Below, in pieces: positions 12,118 to 26,400 of a stretch of 64,000 nt of DNA (its first letter is position 1; every line of letters starts with the position of its first letter). The stretch spans positions 49,604-113,603 of the forward strand of contig JNDT01002401.1 of the NCBI GenBank assembly GCA_000697055.1, in the 5' to 3' direction. The translations under genes were made by a program, and so were the position numbers. The notes under the pieces are model-generated. The model worked only from the letters and a program-made list of their open reading frames with translations. It was not told where the DNA came from and did not search any database. The stretch is from Saksenaea vasiformis B4078. Lineage: Eukaryota; Mucoromycota; Mucoromycetes; Mucorales; Saksenaeaceae.

Positions 12118-12491
12118 TACGCGTTGACCAGGTGATGCTGGTCCGTTGGTGTGACAACATCAACAAAATCGATTGTCCGAACCGCTGTGCATTGCTTTGA
12201 GTAAATTGACGAAGGCTTAACAGAGAGACACAAGGAAAGACTTTTTGATAATAGACGCTTTTCTTAGCATTTATCTAGAAAGCTGAAATGCATTATAATA
12301 GAAAGAAACGAGATGAAAGATTATGCATTCTTTCTGAGGTCAAAAAAATAAGATCACCTTTTTTTTTCTTTTGACAGGTTAGATCCCGGGCAGCTGATTT
12401 ACCGGCCGAACATTTATGACAAACTTATATTTTTCATCCGATCAGGCGAAAACAATGGATAAATCGTTCTCATGCTCAGACAGATGTCAGA
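12118..12491. other. Divergent promoter region
   Basis: About 370 bp between the START-domain gene (-) and the MAPEG gene (+). It holds a T-rich tract near 12360 and then the TATA element annotated separately. No coding sequence. Confidence 0.55.
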
Positions 12492-12499
12492 TATATAAA
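12492..12499 (+). promoter_or_regulatory. TATA box of the MAPEG gene
   Basis: TATATAAA lies about 75-80 bp upstream of the ATG at 12572, with a pyrimidine-rich leader after it. Position and sequence fit a core promoter. Confidence 0.6.
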
Positions 12500-12571
12500 G
12501 TCCCAATCCTCAATTCGTTTTCTTTCACAGCGCAAACAAACAATTTTTTCGCTTATTCTATCTACTAAACA

Positions 12572-13141
12572 ATGTCAGCAAAGAACGGTCTTACCATTGA
12601 AGAATTTGTCGCCGACTGGCATGTCCGCTTGACATGGATCGCTTTCTTCACTCTTTGGGTCCTTTGGGGTCTGGTTTACTTTATCCGTCATGCTATTGGC
12701 GATACCGATAAACCCACTCCTGCTCCTCAAGATCCAGAAGTTGCAGCCAAACCAAAGTGGAAGCCTGAAAGTGGATTCCATGTAAGCAGTTTTTATTTAT
12801 TCTACTTATAAATCTAACAATCGCTTATTTTGTAGGGACGTCTCGCTAATGCTCACCGTGTTCTATTCGAAAACACTCTCTTGCTTTTGTCCGTTTTGGT
12901 TATTAACACACTGGGAGCCGCCTCCACTCGAGCAGTAATGATCCTCACCTGGATGTAAGCATTCAAATAGCGTCATTAAGAAACAAACTAATCGTCTTTC
13001 TATAGTTACTTTGGTTTCACTGTGGTGTTCGCCTTCTCCGAAATCGGCGTTGAACACAGATTTATCCGCTTAATCTATAGCGCTGTATTCTATGGTATCA
13101 CGCTCGCCATCGGTGGCCTTGCCTTCCAACAAGGATGGTAA
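12572..13141 (+). CDS. MAPEG-family membrane protein
   Basis: Three exons: 12572-12781, 12836-12954, 13006-13141; 154 codons plus stop. Four hydrophobic segments are visible: LTWIAFFTLWVLWGLVYF, then LLLLSVLVINTLGA, the segment around YFGFTVVFAFSEI, and LIYSAVFYGITLAIGGLAF. The motif RLANAHRVLFENTLLL after the first loop matches the MAPEG signature (membrane-associated proteins in eicosanoid and glutathione metabolism). Members are trimeric microsomal enzymes that often conjugate glutathione. Fungal members are little characterised, so substrate is unknown. A TATA box and short leader suggest strong or regulated expression (inference). Confidence 0.85.
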
Positions 13142-14390
13142 ACTAATGAATCTATCTTTGTACCTACTTTTATATCTGTAACTTTCTTTTGGGATAATTC
13201 CTCTACTCTACTATTGTTTCATTAAATATATGAATTACTAATTTTCCAATAACTGGCAACATGTTCCACAGCAGTAGTCGTAACTCTACAGAAAAATGTT
13301 TGTTTCTTTCATTGCTTGGAGAACGACATTACCGAAGGCTCACTATGTAGAGGTTATGGAAATATCAATAATAATTTTTCGTGCGGAAACGAAAAGACAC
13401 CCGCATAAGCACTTCAGGTTGAAAACAGGTGCATGTATTCTATTGCTCTTAACTTTCTTACGAACCTTATGCTCATTACACGTCTCATCATTACATTTCT
13501 GAGGATCCTAATGATATACCAGTGGCACCAGTATTTTCTTTCGTTGCTGGAAATACCGACGCCAGAGAGGAGTTTCCCGGAAAACAGACCGCCTGCGTGC
13601 TGCGGCAGATTCTCCATCCTAACTGTAGATGTTTTCCTCGACACTATTCCATCCGTGGGACTTTTCGTAAACAATTACAAAACGAGAAATGCAGCAAGAT
13701 ATGGTCATCAAGCAGAGTCGTACATACGGTTGAACAGTTGACGAACAAAACAGAAAGCTAATGCCGCATAAATGGGACCTGAGAAGACCATACTTAATGC
13801 ATACGTTTTAATGGCTACACCTGATAGAACTACTTGGCCTACAAAGCAGATGCGCGTGTGTGGTGTTTACTGCAGCTGAAGACCTCCTTGTCTCAGATGT
13901 AGACGTTTCAACATGTGATAACAGGATGACACCCACCATTAAAATGGCAAACAAGATAAGACTTTGATAAAACGTATACTCAAGGTTCCAAGATCTTGTA
14001 GCGATAATAATAACCGTTACAAGATTCTGGCTAGAGAATAGCGCGTACCATTCCCGATGTCGGTAATTGAAAATAAAAGAGCATGCAACTCTGTGCATGC
14101 GTTCGCAGTCCACTGTGGAGTATCCTATTTATCAATTACAACGCGTAGTCCCCAGCCGATCCACATAGAGCACCTCTAATTATTCATAGGACATGGCCAG
14201 GTAACTACCAGATGGCTTATCTGCTGAAGACATTATTGTAGAGTTCCATTGGAAAGCCGTGTTGCGCCGGTATACGTTGCATGAAAAGCGTCATTTTACC
14301 AGGCAATCAAAACTGGCTGTAATTCTTTATTATAGCAAAAAAGAACGTCAAACTTTTTAGCTTTCTTCCGTTTATATCAGCGCAAATAAA
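13142..14390. other. Intergenic
   Basis: About 1.25 kb with the 3' UTRs of two convergent genes. Overlapping small open frames on both strands (13.3-13.8 kb, 13.8-14.1 kb) show no domain or splice structure. Confidence 0.5.
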
Positions 14391-16233
14391 TCAAATGTTC
14401 ATGTTGTGGCCAGCACCATAGTATTGATAATACTGATCCCAGCCGGGATTGCCACCGCCACCGCCACCGCCTGTATCTCCATGACGTCCAGGCATTGAAG
14501 TCGGGGGTCTCATCGTCTGTATATCGTATGCATTGGCGTTAGGCTGCACCCAAGTTTGCTGACCATAATTAGAAGTAGCTACGTAGTTGTATGGTGCATA
14601 AGCATCGTACTGAGTGCCAGTACTGCCTCCTCCTCCTGCTCCTCCTGCTCCTCCCAGGCGATCTTTCCCCCACGAAAGTTTTGCCGGTCTTCCGCCCAGT
14701 TGGAAGCCCTGTAGCGCAAAGATCGCTGTTGAAGCACTGGCGTGCGAATCCATTCTATGCACGGGTTACTTGTGGCTTCTTTTCATCCTTTTTCTTACTT
14801 GACAAAAGCGAAGCCGCGGTCTGCTTGTAAGCGGATATCGGATACGTATCCGTATTGTTGGAAATAAGGCGCAAGATCTTGTTCTGCGGGACGTATTAGC
14901 CAAACTGTGCACTGCGAGTTGATTTGTACGTACGCGTGATTCCATGTGGCAAATTTCCAATATATACGGTTGTGTGATACGGAGGGGTTTGTGCAAAAAT
15001 CTGTTCGTATGACATACTTGCAGATATCGCTGGAATGGACGCATGAACAATTGAGTAAGTATATTCATTTTTAACCATGGAAACTTACCGTACTGTCTCT
15101 CGACAGACATGCTTGCAGTCTGACCCGTAGTCTTTTGGTTTGCCCAGTTACATCGAATAGCGCGAGAACCAAGCCATTCACCATTCATCGTTGCAATGGC
15201 TTGTTCTGCGTCTGCCTTATCTCGAAAGGCGACGAACCCAAATCCTCGCGATTTACCTGTTGTCTGATCCCACATCACGCGTGCTTCCCTAAGAAAAATA
15301 GCGTTACTCCTCGCTCTTGCTCCTACATCGAATACGTACGACATGCTTCGAAAAAGACTAAATGCCTTGCTTAGTACCTCATCGTTGACTTCTGGACTCA
15401 GATCTCCGACAAAGATATGAAAATGATTGCTGGTATCTTCTTTTTGGGTAGAACCTTGTGTTGCCCAGTTCACGCGGATTTCCTGCAGAAAACTCAATTC
15501 AGTGGAGATTCTCTTTAGTGATGTGCTTACCTGACCGAATACAGATCTTCCTGCCATGGATTGGAGAGCTAGCTCGGCAGCTTGATGGTCGTGGAACTCA
15601 ACGAATCCATAATTGAGACCTCCATGGGTAAACTATGTCAGACCACAGGTTAGTATCAACCTTTTTTCAATCCCCATCTCCAGTGCCATCCCCCGTCTCC
15701 CAACTGAACAGAACCAGATAAAAACTTCACAATAGTAAGAAATTAACGCTTTTAACCTGTCAAATAGCTTGTCATGGCCCAAGTCTCTGAAGCAATAACG
15801 TTTGATGACCGCTGTGCGTTAAGTTTTTGATCTGACATGGCAGTAGAAGCCAATTATCAGCTAATTATGACCCAATTCGTTTGCAGAAAAAAGAAAAAGG
15901 AAAAGAAAAGGAAAAGCCCACCACTACATTAAACAGACAGGCGGAGGATTCTGTCCATCGAACGCACACTTTCCATCGTTTCCGAGATCTCGTTATTGGG
16001 CTGCTGCTTAGTTGCATTGTTCTTCATCGCAACTGAAGAAAAGGTACTCCTATCACAACCTTCCCCATCCCGCAAAATAAGGAAACACTTACGGTTCGAT
16101 CGTGGATGATTTTAACGCTTTCGACTGGTGACATGGTCGAGAAAATCTGCGACAGCATTGCTTCAGTCACCCGTGGATCGAGATTGCCGACATAAAGTGC
16201 TTTGCATCGATCATTCTGAACTTGTGCTTGCAT
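14391..16233 (-). CDS. PUB1: Three-RRM RNA-binding protein (TIA1/Pub1 family)
   Basis: Seven exons on the minus strand: 16093-16233, 15531-15632, 15340-15482, 15089-15288, 14934-15029, 14799-14883, 14391-14754; 376 codons plus stop. RRM1 begins CKALYVGNLDPRVTEAML and continues FTHGGLNYGFVEFHDHQAAE. RRM2 has FHIFVGDLSPEVND and KSRGFGFVAFRDKADAEQAI. RRM3 has HTTVYIGNLPHG and DIRLQADRGFAFVK. The C-terminal tail is Gly- and Tyr/Gln/Asn-rich, prion-like, as in TIA1 and Pub1, which bind U-rich and poly(A) RNA and enter stress granules. Intron 1 is 460 nt, far longer than its neighbours. The start gives 12 residues before RRM1; an additional upstream exon is not excluded. Confidence 0.93.
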
Positions 16234-17570
16234 GTGGCAATGGAGTAGTGAAGTCCCTGATCAAATGTCTGGGGGTTTACGGGGCGACTTTACAGTACCA
16301 TTCATTGGGACACTCCGATGCGGGAGCTGTTGTGACTTGTGATTTCACCGAGATCAAGGTGCTTTTGGTTGAGTACGAGGCGTACAGTGAATACTTCCTA
16401 CAAAAATCCCCACGGAAGAATATTCCGCGTTATCTTCTACGGATGATATTGGTCGCGTTGGTAATAGGAATACCGTAATCGGCTGATTGGTCATGGTATC
16501 GAGTCATATACTTACACCAGGATGCCGCACAGGAGTTGGTCTACTGGAGTGCACCTCTTGCTATGACAACTTCGACTGTCGATGGTCTTACTGGTTTTGC
16601 TAATTATCACGATTTGATACCGATATGGACACTTCCTAGACGAGCAGTCATATAACGATTATGCCAGCTAGTTTCTCCCAAGCATGTCGCCCTACTGACG
16701 AACCAGCACGTATGCTCTTCATGTGTCCCGCATTTTTGATGCCATACCCTTGTTCTCTTTCTCAATTTGAATATAACTTTATTTTGTTCTAAAACAAGCT
16801 TTCTAGCGACTTTATATGATTTGGGAATTACTAAGGTCCCTTCAATGGAGCGTTCCACGGGTATCTTATATCTTTATCATTTAGAACAATCCGAGATTTT
16901 AAGACTTTTTGGTACTTTACTGTACCCACTATACTTAACGCTGTATTGTTTGAGGAAGCTCTGTCACGTTGTGGATGGTTTTACTGTGCCCATCCGCCAT
17001 TTTAAGGGTTCAGACCACTCAAAAAAGTCCCATTAGTGACGGAAGTATTACATTTCGTCAATTCGCGCAACATAGGAAGATATTTATTGAGTGACACTTT
17101 AGATTTTGAGGATATCAGAGTGTCCCAATGGGATACTCTTGAGGGTTTCCTTATGCTTTGGTACGTTTCTATTGTAAAAACCATCCAAAAGCTTGCTCTG
17201 CTAATGCACGGCCATGTATCTTCAATATGAATATACGACATAAGACATCTATGATAAAATTTAATACCGTAGACATATGCTTAAGTGGTATCGTTTCGAA
17301 CAGGAAAAATGATATTCGCCACATGCGATTTAATGCACAAAATAAGAAACAAAATCAGATAAAGGCTAGCGACGCTATTGGAAGCCGAGCCAACTCGACG
17401 CTGTTTAAGCTTTTATCCCAGACTACTTCTTTTTTATTATTATTATTATTTTCTTAAATGATATAGAGCCGTTTTCTTTTGCTTACTCGATACCTTTTCA
17501 TGTTGTGTGCTGTCAGCCAGATGTTCCGTGTGCAACAGATGACTGCAGTTACCGCTTATGAAACCATTCA
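16234..17570. other. Upstream region between divergent genes
   Basis: About 1.3 kb between the TIA1-like gene (-) and the PPR gene (+). Open frames of 60-116 codons on both strands overlap each other and look like chance. A TTA repeat occurs at about 17428-17453. No mobile element is recognised. Confidence 0.45.
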
Positions 17571-20215
17571 ATGCCCAGTCACAATAACATCAAAAAAGCC
17601 GCAACTGCCCGAAGAACAAGTTTCTTAGCGTGCCTGATGCTTCGAACATTGTCTGCCAGTAGGCCCCTTCTGCGGCAGCGTCCTACAAAGCTCAATCGAA
17701 TTGCTCGGAGCCGTCTCGCAGACCGGCTCAGAATTCCGAACTTGCAACAGCACACGCTATGTAAGTCCTTCTCGCCTAGTACCCCCCGGTATCTTTGTAA
17801 CCATTTCTTCTGCAACACTAGTACCGGTTCGATGTCTATCTGGAACACAGAGACTTTACGAAGACTTGACTGCGCAATCAACAACAGCAGCTGCGGAGAA
17901 GGTGGACGTAATTCATAGCCGCAGTGAATCAACAACACCGCCTGAGTACCTGTCACAAGCCAATAAGGATGAAGTTTCTGTGAGTTCGGTCACAGAAATG
18001 GAAGTATACAAAGCTATGCTCGCAGTCCAGAAAGCGCAGGAGGTAAATGAAGTGACGCCGGAAATGTATATGGAATTGTTTAGCAAGATGTCCGAGACAC
18101 GAATCGATACTGGCGCCTATGTAGAAGTCGCCCGTTGGTTCAGCCGGCGCCGCCCAGCAGTTCCTGAGGCTGTTCTGAAAAATCTGGACGTTTGGAAAGA
18201 GCTCCTCAAGGTCGGATTCCGTTTAAGCGCAGAGAAACCGAAGGAGTTGGGCAACTTGGCCAAAGCTTTTGAGAAACATATGGGTTTAGATGGGTTAACG
18301 GATCAGACAGCGTGGGAACTTCTCATTCGCGTAAGTTTCATGCTCTGGGTTTTTTAAAGAAAAAACACGTTCCTCATGTGAAAGCACTAACTAGGCACAC
18401 GGTTTATCACGCAATCCGCAACGTGTAACGGAGTGTCTCGAGAGTATAGCCAGCAACCCGCAGCTTACCGGAACAATTGATTTCCACTCACTGAATCAAA
18501 GCGCGGCGCTAGCATATGCAACAAATGAAGATCACGAACGAGTTAGAGATTTACTGAAAACGATGAACGAAAGCGGAAAAACGCTCGATCAGGACTTTTA
18601 TACGAGGTTGATTCGTATCTATGCTTTCAATGGCGACGTCGTAGAGACCGAGTTCTACAGCAAGCAATGTACTGAGGCATATCCAGACAGTGATATCAAA
18701 GCATTGAATCTTCTCGCACTCAAGAGAGCACTGCACCGGGAATACTTGACGTTGGTTAAGCTGTATGGAGAGTCAGGCTTACCATTAGAGAAGGGAGCTT
18801 CAAGTCAGATTGACGTGTTGGATGCTTCATGGAACCGATTGACCAAGGATATGGACAAACTGGACCAGGATAAATGCGTTCTCATGATCGAATATCTCAC
18901 GAAAGCCAACAACATCGATCCTGCTCGTTTTCCCATGGAGAAAGCCCAGGATATTCTTGATAATGTCATGCCATCTCATGGCATTGCTCCTTGCGCATCA
19001 GCTTATTTGGCACTTTTGAAGGGTTACGCAAGTACTCGGCAATATGGTCATGATGAAGGTTCCAGTGTTCGGTTGGATAAAGCAATGGAAACCTTTCTCA
19101 GGATGCGACACGCGGGATTCAGCATTGACGACGCGGACGTCTTTCATGCTCTGTTCCGAGCCTGTATTCCACATTTACCGAACCACTTCCCTTTCGATTA
19201 CTTCCGACTTCGAAGCAGTTTGACGCCAAAAGCCAGGAAACAAGGTGCTATTCGCAAATTGGACAGCCGATTTTATCAGATTGAAGAATTGATGCTCGAA
19301 GCTAAGATTCCGTATGATAGAAATTCCATGCGATTGGCATTGACTTGCCTTGGAAGTTCTGGGAACTATCAAAGCATGTGGACACGCTTGCGACTGATGA
19401 GGCGCTCGGGCATCAAGTGCGGTACCAATATTTACAGACTTGTGTTTGCGTTGGCGTCATTTGATAAGGATGCATCAATACACGCGCTTACAATGACTCG
19501 ACCGGAGATGCTTCGGGAAATGAAGTCTAGTCGATTGACATGGGATGCGCATGTGGCAATGTTAGACTGCGCCATTACAGCCCAGTCAACGAAGCTTGCG
19601 AGCGAAATTATGACCCAAATGCGCCAGGAATGCGAAGAGGTCTATCGGGATGGGAAGGATTCGACTGGGCAAAAACATTGGCCATATCTGGACTCCCCTC
19701 AGTTCTACTTCCCATTGATTCGAGCATGTTTTGAAATCGAGGGTCTGGAAATCCAAGGACGAAGACTGCTGGACGAGATGAATGCCAAGGCTGTGCCATG
19801 TCATAACCCTTTGTGGGATTGTATTATGACGCATCTTGCTCGTACTGGCGCCAATCATGCGAAAATTCAGGAACAATTCAGCGCCTATACGATGACCCGA
19901 TTTGAACGAACCGGCAAAATACCTATCCCAGTCCGAGAATCACCAGCAGTGCCGTTCCCATCAGGACCTTACACCGGCTTTGATGTACAGATGATTAATA
20001 TTTATCTTGGTGCGTTAGTGGACTCTCAGGATGTATCGTTGGTATTTGACGTGATGAAGACGCTGACGGAGCAAGACGGAAAGTTGTCTATCTACACTAA
20101 CGTGATGGAAGGCATGTTAGCGTTAGCTGAGAAAGAAAAATGCGTAGATGAGCTCAAATGGTTGCAGGAAGATATTTTACCAAAGTTAACGGCTAAGAAA
20201 GATATAGATGGTTAG
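17571..20215 (+). CDS. Mitochondrial PPR-like protein
   Basis: Three exons: 17571-17760, 17822-18330, 18395-20215; 839 codons plus stop in frame. The N-terminus is Arg/Ser/Leu-rich without acids (RTLSASRPLLRQRPTKLNRI), a typical mitochondrial presequence. The second in-frame ATG at 17637 (residue 23) may be the true start. The body is made of repeated helical pairs such as DQDFYTRLIRIYAFNGDVVE, APCASAYLALLKGYAS, NSMRLALTCLGSSGNYQSMW and TNIYRLVFALASFD. That spacing resembles pentatricopeptide repeats. Fungal proteins of this class process or translate mitochondrial RNAs (family knowledge); the RNA target cannot be told. Exon 3 is unusually long and unbroken for this window. Confidence 0.8.
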
Positions 20216-20456
20216 AATAAAAAGAAAAACAGTACATTATCTATGGCGCGGGCTCAGCTGAGGGTTGACTGCGAATTCAATCTGACCAACTGAGGCAGAA
20301 AAATCCCCACTCTTGCTCTCTCACTCGATAAAGTTTCCTTTTTATACTTTTATCTTTTTCTACACAAAGCTTTGTGGTACTGCGCTCTACGAGTAATAGC
20401 TTCAGAACCAGTCATAGGTTAACGCACAGCAAGACTCAGAACAGCGTACTCCCATC

Positions 20457-23400
20457 ATGGCAACTTCTCCTGTGCCATCGCAGACATCGACAAGAACTTC
20501 CTTAAACATCGCATCGCCTTCCACCGTAACATCCAGCTCAGTTTTTGTGGTCAATGCGCTGGAGAAATTTGCAGCCGCAAAGGAAACGAGGAAGAACAAG
20601 GCTCTCAAAGAAGCCGTTCAGAATGCTCAGAGTAAAACGCAATAGGTCGTACATATCGTGTAATGTCTTACTCGTAAACTATGTTAGACGTGCTAAAAAA
20701 CGGCGAAGAACCTCCTGAAGGGAAGACTCGGTAAGTCGAGGCAGAATTGGGTTTGTGCTTCAACGTGCTCATGTGCCGTTAAAAGGTCGACGGTCATTCT
20801 CGCTGCTTTGCAAATGGCCATCGATTCACGCAGCACCAATCTCATGACGATTGCTTTGGATTGTCTTGGAAAATTTATTACATATAACTACTTGGAGGAC
20901 ATGGAAGACGAGGCTGCACAGACCCAGGTGATGGAGAAGGTCGTAGATAGTATCTGTGATTGTTTTATTGGCGAAGAGACGGATGAAAAAGTACAGCTCC
21001 AGATCATCAAGGCGCTGCTGGATGCAGTATACTCAACAAGCAACCCGTTGCATTTATCTGCACTTTTAAAAGCCGTCCGAACCACCTACAATATCTTTTT
21101 GCTTTCTCGTAACAGTGCCAACCAAAATGTTGCTCAGGTTACGCTAACCCAAATGGTTGACCACGTCTTCCGAAGGATATCCCTCCATCCTCAGAATTCC
21201 TCACGTAGTACAACCTCCTTGAACGATGATCTGTCAAATGGTTCAACCTCCAAGACACAGGCAACATCTGTAGAAGAACCAGTGAAGCAGGAAGGAACGG
21301 GAAAGGAAGAGAATGAAGAGGAGGATGAATATCAGCAACAGATTATTGTGGAAGCCAACATGGCGCGGAGTGAAATGGATCAGAAATTACCCAGCGGAAA
21401 GGCACATGACAATTCAGAGGATTTTCTAAACGATACCGCAAGCATGTTTCAGGACGAGAGTATAATGTCTGGAGAAGAAGAAAAGCGGGTAGAAGAGACA
21501 ACCGTACAAGCAGAAGCATCGACTAGTCAGCAGGCTCCAGAGCCAAAGGAAGACGATCCTTCCGAGGAAGCAGACGGAGCAATGTATGGCAATTCTTACA
21601 GTGGAGACACAGTGTAACTTAGTTGTCTAAGTAGTCTATCCGAAGAGCGACAATCCTTTGATCATAGTGAGATGAAGTCAACTGCGTACGAGACGGAAGC
21701 CGATCTCTACATCAAGGATGCGATACTGGTGTTCCGTGCGCTCTGTAAACTGTCCAAAAAACAAATATCTTCCGAATGGTAATTTATGGTCCATCCGAAG
21801 TAGTAGATTAATTTATTGCTTTTTCCAGGGGAAATGATATGCGCTCTTACTCTATGCGATCAAAGCTGCTATCTTTGCATCTGATCTTAACCATTCTTAA
21901 TTCTCATATGAACGTATTTTCGTCACCAGATGTCATGTTCTCCGTTCCTGTAAACGACAACAAGAGCGAGCATTTTGTAAATCCTTTCATTTTGGAAGTA
22001 AAACAATATCTTTGCCCAAGTCTGGCGAAGAACGCGTTTTCCATGGTACCTCAGGTGTACAAAACAACATTGGAAATCTTATGGAAGGTTATACAAGGTC
22101 TTCGTGTATTTATGAAGGTAACTCGCAATTGAACAGTTCCTCCTTGCTGACTCTTCCACAGAAAGAAATCGAAGTATTTCTCAAGGAGATATTTCTGCGT
22201 ATTCTCGAAATGCGTAATGCATCATTACAACAGAAGCATGCCTTTTTGAAGGTTGTCCTGTGGATATGTAGTGATCCACAAACGTTAGTCGATATCTATC
22301 TGAATTATGATTGCGATCGACAGGCTCTGGATAATATTTACGAAAGGTAAGGATGACCATACAGAGGACATCACTCTCATTCGTGGAGAAAGGTTTGTCA
22401 ACGTGCTGTCCAAAATTACCACATCGCACATGGCACCAAACAGCAGCAGAGATCACGAAGTTCATGCTCCTTCGAGCCCACACGCATCCAATCATCATGG
22501 TTTACATGATAATTCTCTCATGATACCACCACCTTTGACCACGGCCAGAGTCCAATCGGACGACAAACACAGTAATCTGGGTGCCAACGTACCTGAATCG
22601 GCAATCAAGTACAAGTCATTGGAGTGCTTAGTTGCTGTACTACAGTCCTTAGTACAATGGTATACCAATAATTCAGTTAGCGTTCCAGCAGTGAGCCGAA
22701 ACGAGGTTGAAACGCCACGAGCAAGCGAAGACCAACGCCAGTCAACAGACATGTTGACAAGTCATAGCAATTCTTCCGCGCAACGTCTCTCTCCTGCGTC
22801 ATCTTCAGTAAGCGTCAACGGTACGGCGACTGGTAATTCGACGCCAAGACTCGATGACCCTGAACGGTTTGAAAGCAAAAAACATCGCAAACAACTGCTC
22901 CAGGAAGGTATTCGTCTTTTTAACTGGAAACCGAAGAAGGGACTGGATTTCCTTGCCAAACATCAACTGTTGAATCCTAAGGATTCTCTTGAAGTGGCGA
23001 AGTTCTTGCTCAAAACGGATGGACTAAGCAAAACGATGATAGGAGAGTTTTTGGGCGAGGGGTAAGTCATCTTGATCTGGATATATGTATGTACAGGTCC
23101 ATTCATCGGGCTTCCTTTAACAACAGAGAACCGCAAAACATCTCGATTATGCACGCTTTCGTTGATGAGCTTGACTTTACGGATATGGTTTTTGTTGATG
23201 CATTACGTCAGTTCCTGCAAACCTTCCGCTTGCCTGGTGAAAGTCAGAAAATTGATCGCTTCATGCTCAAGTTCGCAGAACGCTATGTTCATGGCAATCC
23301 GACTGTTTTTGCCAATGCAGGTAATGCCAAGGGTGAATTTCTCGATAGAATTACTGAAATGCTGCTGTAGAAACTGCCTACGTGCTTGCTTATGCTGTTA

Positions 23401-26400
23401 TCATGCTGAACACTGATCTGCATAATCCTCAGGTGAGGAGACATATGACACTCAGCGACTTTAAGAAGAACTGCAGAGGCATTGATGATGGAGGTGATAT
23501 TCCGGCAGAACTTTTGGAAGCGATTTTCGATGAGATCCAGAGCAATGAGATTAAGATGAAGGAAGAGGTGGAAGCTGCTGAAAACGCTGCACTTGCCGCA
23601 CCACAGGGAGGTGCAGGCGCGTTGGGTATGATGGGTCTACAAAATGCGCTTGTAAACGCGGGTATTGCTCGTGACGTGCGACGAGAGGCCTATCAGGCTG
23701 CAACAGAGGAACTGGGATCCAAGACAGAAGCCATGTTCCGTAACATGTTGGCCAGCCGACGGCGTGCAGGGGAGAGCGAGACTATTACATTCTACGTTGC
23801 ATCTCATGTCGAGCATGTACGTCCTATGTTTGAGATCGCATGGATGTCATTTTTGACGGGTATCTCCGGTCCCTTGCAAGAATCCGACGATTTGGATACT
23901 GTTCAATTGTGCTTAAACGGATTTAAGCACGCGATCCGCATCATTTGTTTGTTTCACACAGTTCAATCCGAGGATATGGATCTGCAGCGCCATGCATTTG
24001 TAACCACCTTGACCAACTTCACATTCTTAACTGATTTGAATGAAATGAAACCAAAAAATGTGGAAGCGATCAAGACGCTGCTAGAAATTGCAGCTGCGGA
24101 TGGCAATTATCTGAAGGGAAGCTGGAAAGAAATCCTGTCGACTGTTAGTCAACTGGAACGTTTCCAACTGATTACAAGCGGCATCGATCAAGGTGCATTG
24201 CCGGATATTTCGGCTATCCGTCATTCCAAGGCCATGAGCAAGCCGTCCGTCGATCTCGGACGACGCTCTACGCTCAACCGCCCAACACGTATGGGGACTC
24301 AATTAGTACTTGCAGAAGAGGTGGCATCTGCTGGTAGCTCACAGTCATTGGTGCTGGCTGTAGATAAACTGTTCACAGCTACTGTTAATCTTAATGGGGT
24401 AAGTTAATCACTATGATTTGTGCAGAGATTCTGAATGCATCTTAGGATGCCATTGTTGACTTTGTTCGCGCGCTTTGTGACACATCCTGGGAAGAAATTA
24501 TGTCATCTGCTCATTTGGAACATCCCAGAATGTACAGTTTGACAAAATTGGTAGAAGTCTCTTACTACAACATGAACCGTATCCGTATGGAATGGTCTAA
24601 TATCTGGGCTGTGTTAGGCGAGCATTACAACAAGGTACAGGAAACAAAAAATAGGACTACCCATGACTCATCATCTGCTTTTAGGTTGGTTGTCAGTCAA
24701 ACTTCAAGGTAGCGTTTTTTGCGCTGGATTCTCTGCGACAATTGGCAATGCAGTTCTTGGAAAAAGAGGAACTCCCCCACTTCAAGTTCCAAAAAGATTT
24801 TCTAATGCCGTTCCGCGACATCTTAGCCAATAATCCGGCCATTGCTATTAAGGACATGGTGCTTCGTTGCTTATCTCAGATGATATTGGCACGAGCACAC
24901 CATATCCGTTCAGGCTGGAAAACGATGCTAGCTGTCTTTGCTTCTGGAGCACAGGAAACGACTGGTATGTGTTAGATGCGTAACCGGAACGAGAGATCTG
25001 ACTTTGCTAGCAGAATCCATTGTCCACATGACGTTTGACATCGTCCGTAGCATCAATAATGAGCGATTTGGCGATATTATTGCCAATGGCACCTTCCCAG
25101 ACTACATTTCTTGTCTTGTCGAATTTTCGAAAAACAAAAATTTCCAGAAAATCAGGTATGTACTAGATCGTCACCACCGAGATTTTACTGAACGATGCAT
25201 TAGTCTTCCTTCGTTAGACATGATCAATGATACCATACCGAGGATGCTGCAAATCGCGAATGGAAAGGCGATCGAAATTAATGATGCTCATGCAGTCTCT
25301 ACTTCTGGCCAGACGGTGCAATCAGGCGATGACTTTTTGGTGAAGTTTTGGTTTGCAGTTCTTTTCGGTCTTAAGGAAGTGACAATGCAGAGCAATGATG
25401 TGGAAGTCCGGAAGAGGTTAGTTACCTCAACATGCGTATGGATGACTTATTTTTTTTATTTCAGGGCATTGCAATATTTGTTTGACACGCTAAAGAAGCA
25501 TGGTTCTTCTTATGCACCCGAATTTTGGACGACCATTTCAAAGCAGATCGTGTTCCCGTTGTTTGACGATCTAAAAGCCGATTCCCGACATCAGCGTACC
25601 ATGTCTCCGGAAGATTTGAGTGTCTGGCTTTCAACGACCATGATCGAAGCACTTCGTAACGTTGTTGATCTCTACACCTTCTATTTTGATAACATGCGGG
25701 GGATGATGCGCCACGTTCTTGGTTTGTTTGGTGTTTGCATCACACAAGGTAATTGTATGAATAGATCATGCATGAAACTAACGCGACGTATTTAGATAAT
25801 GACACACTTGCGCGCATTGGTTGCGAATGCCTCGAGCAATATATTGAGACGAACGTTGAGAAATTTGATACCGAGTGCTGGGATCTCATTACCGAGACAT
25901 TTGTCAATCTATTCGAAAATACCACGGCACATGATCTGTTTGATGCCACGGAAGATATTGTCGAGAAAGTTAAAGCAATGTCGGAAGGTAGTGTTTCTCT
26001 TTTACAGTAGATTGCATTTTATTAAGCCTTTCCGTAGCAGAGTCAACTTCGCTTGACGTTATGAATGCAGAACCGAATAGTGCATTACGCGTTGAGATCA
26101 GCGAAGAACGACAACGTAGTTTCCAGCAAGTCATTGTGAAATGTGTCTTGCAGTTGATGTTAATCCAGACTGTCAACGAGCTTCTGAGCAAAGATACTGT
26201 GTACTGCGCTTTCCCAGCTTTCCATCTGATGGAACTGATGAAATGTCTTGGACGGTCCTTCCATTTTGCCAAACGATTTAATATGGATAACGATCTCCGT
26301 ATGGCCTTATGGCGATTTGGTAAGACTCAGTTATCCTGGAGTGGATGTATTTAACCTCTGTTTTGAAGGCTTTATGAAACAATTACCTAACCTGTTAAAA

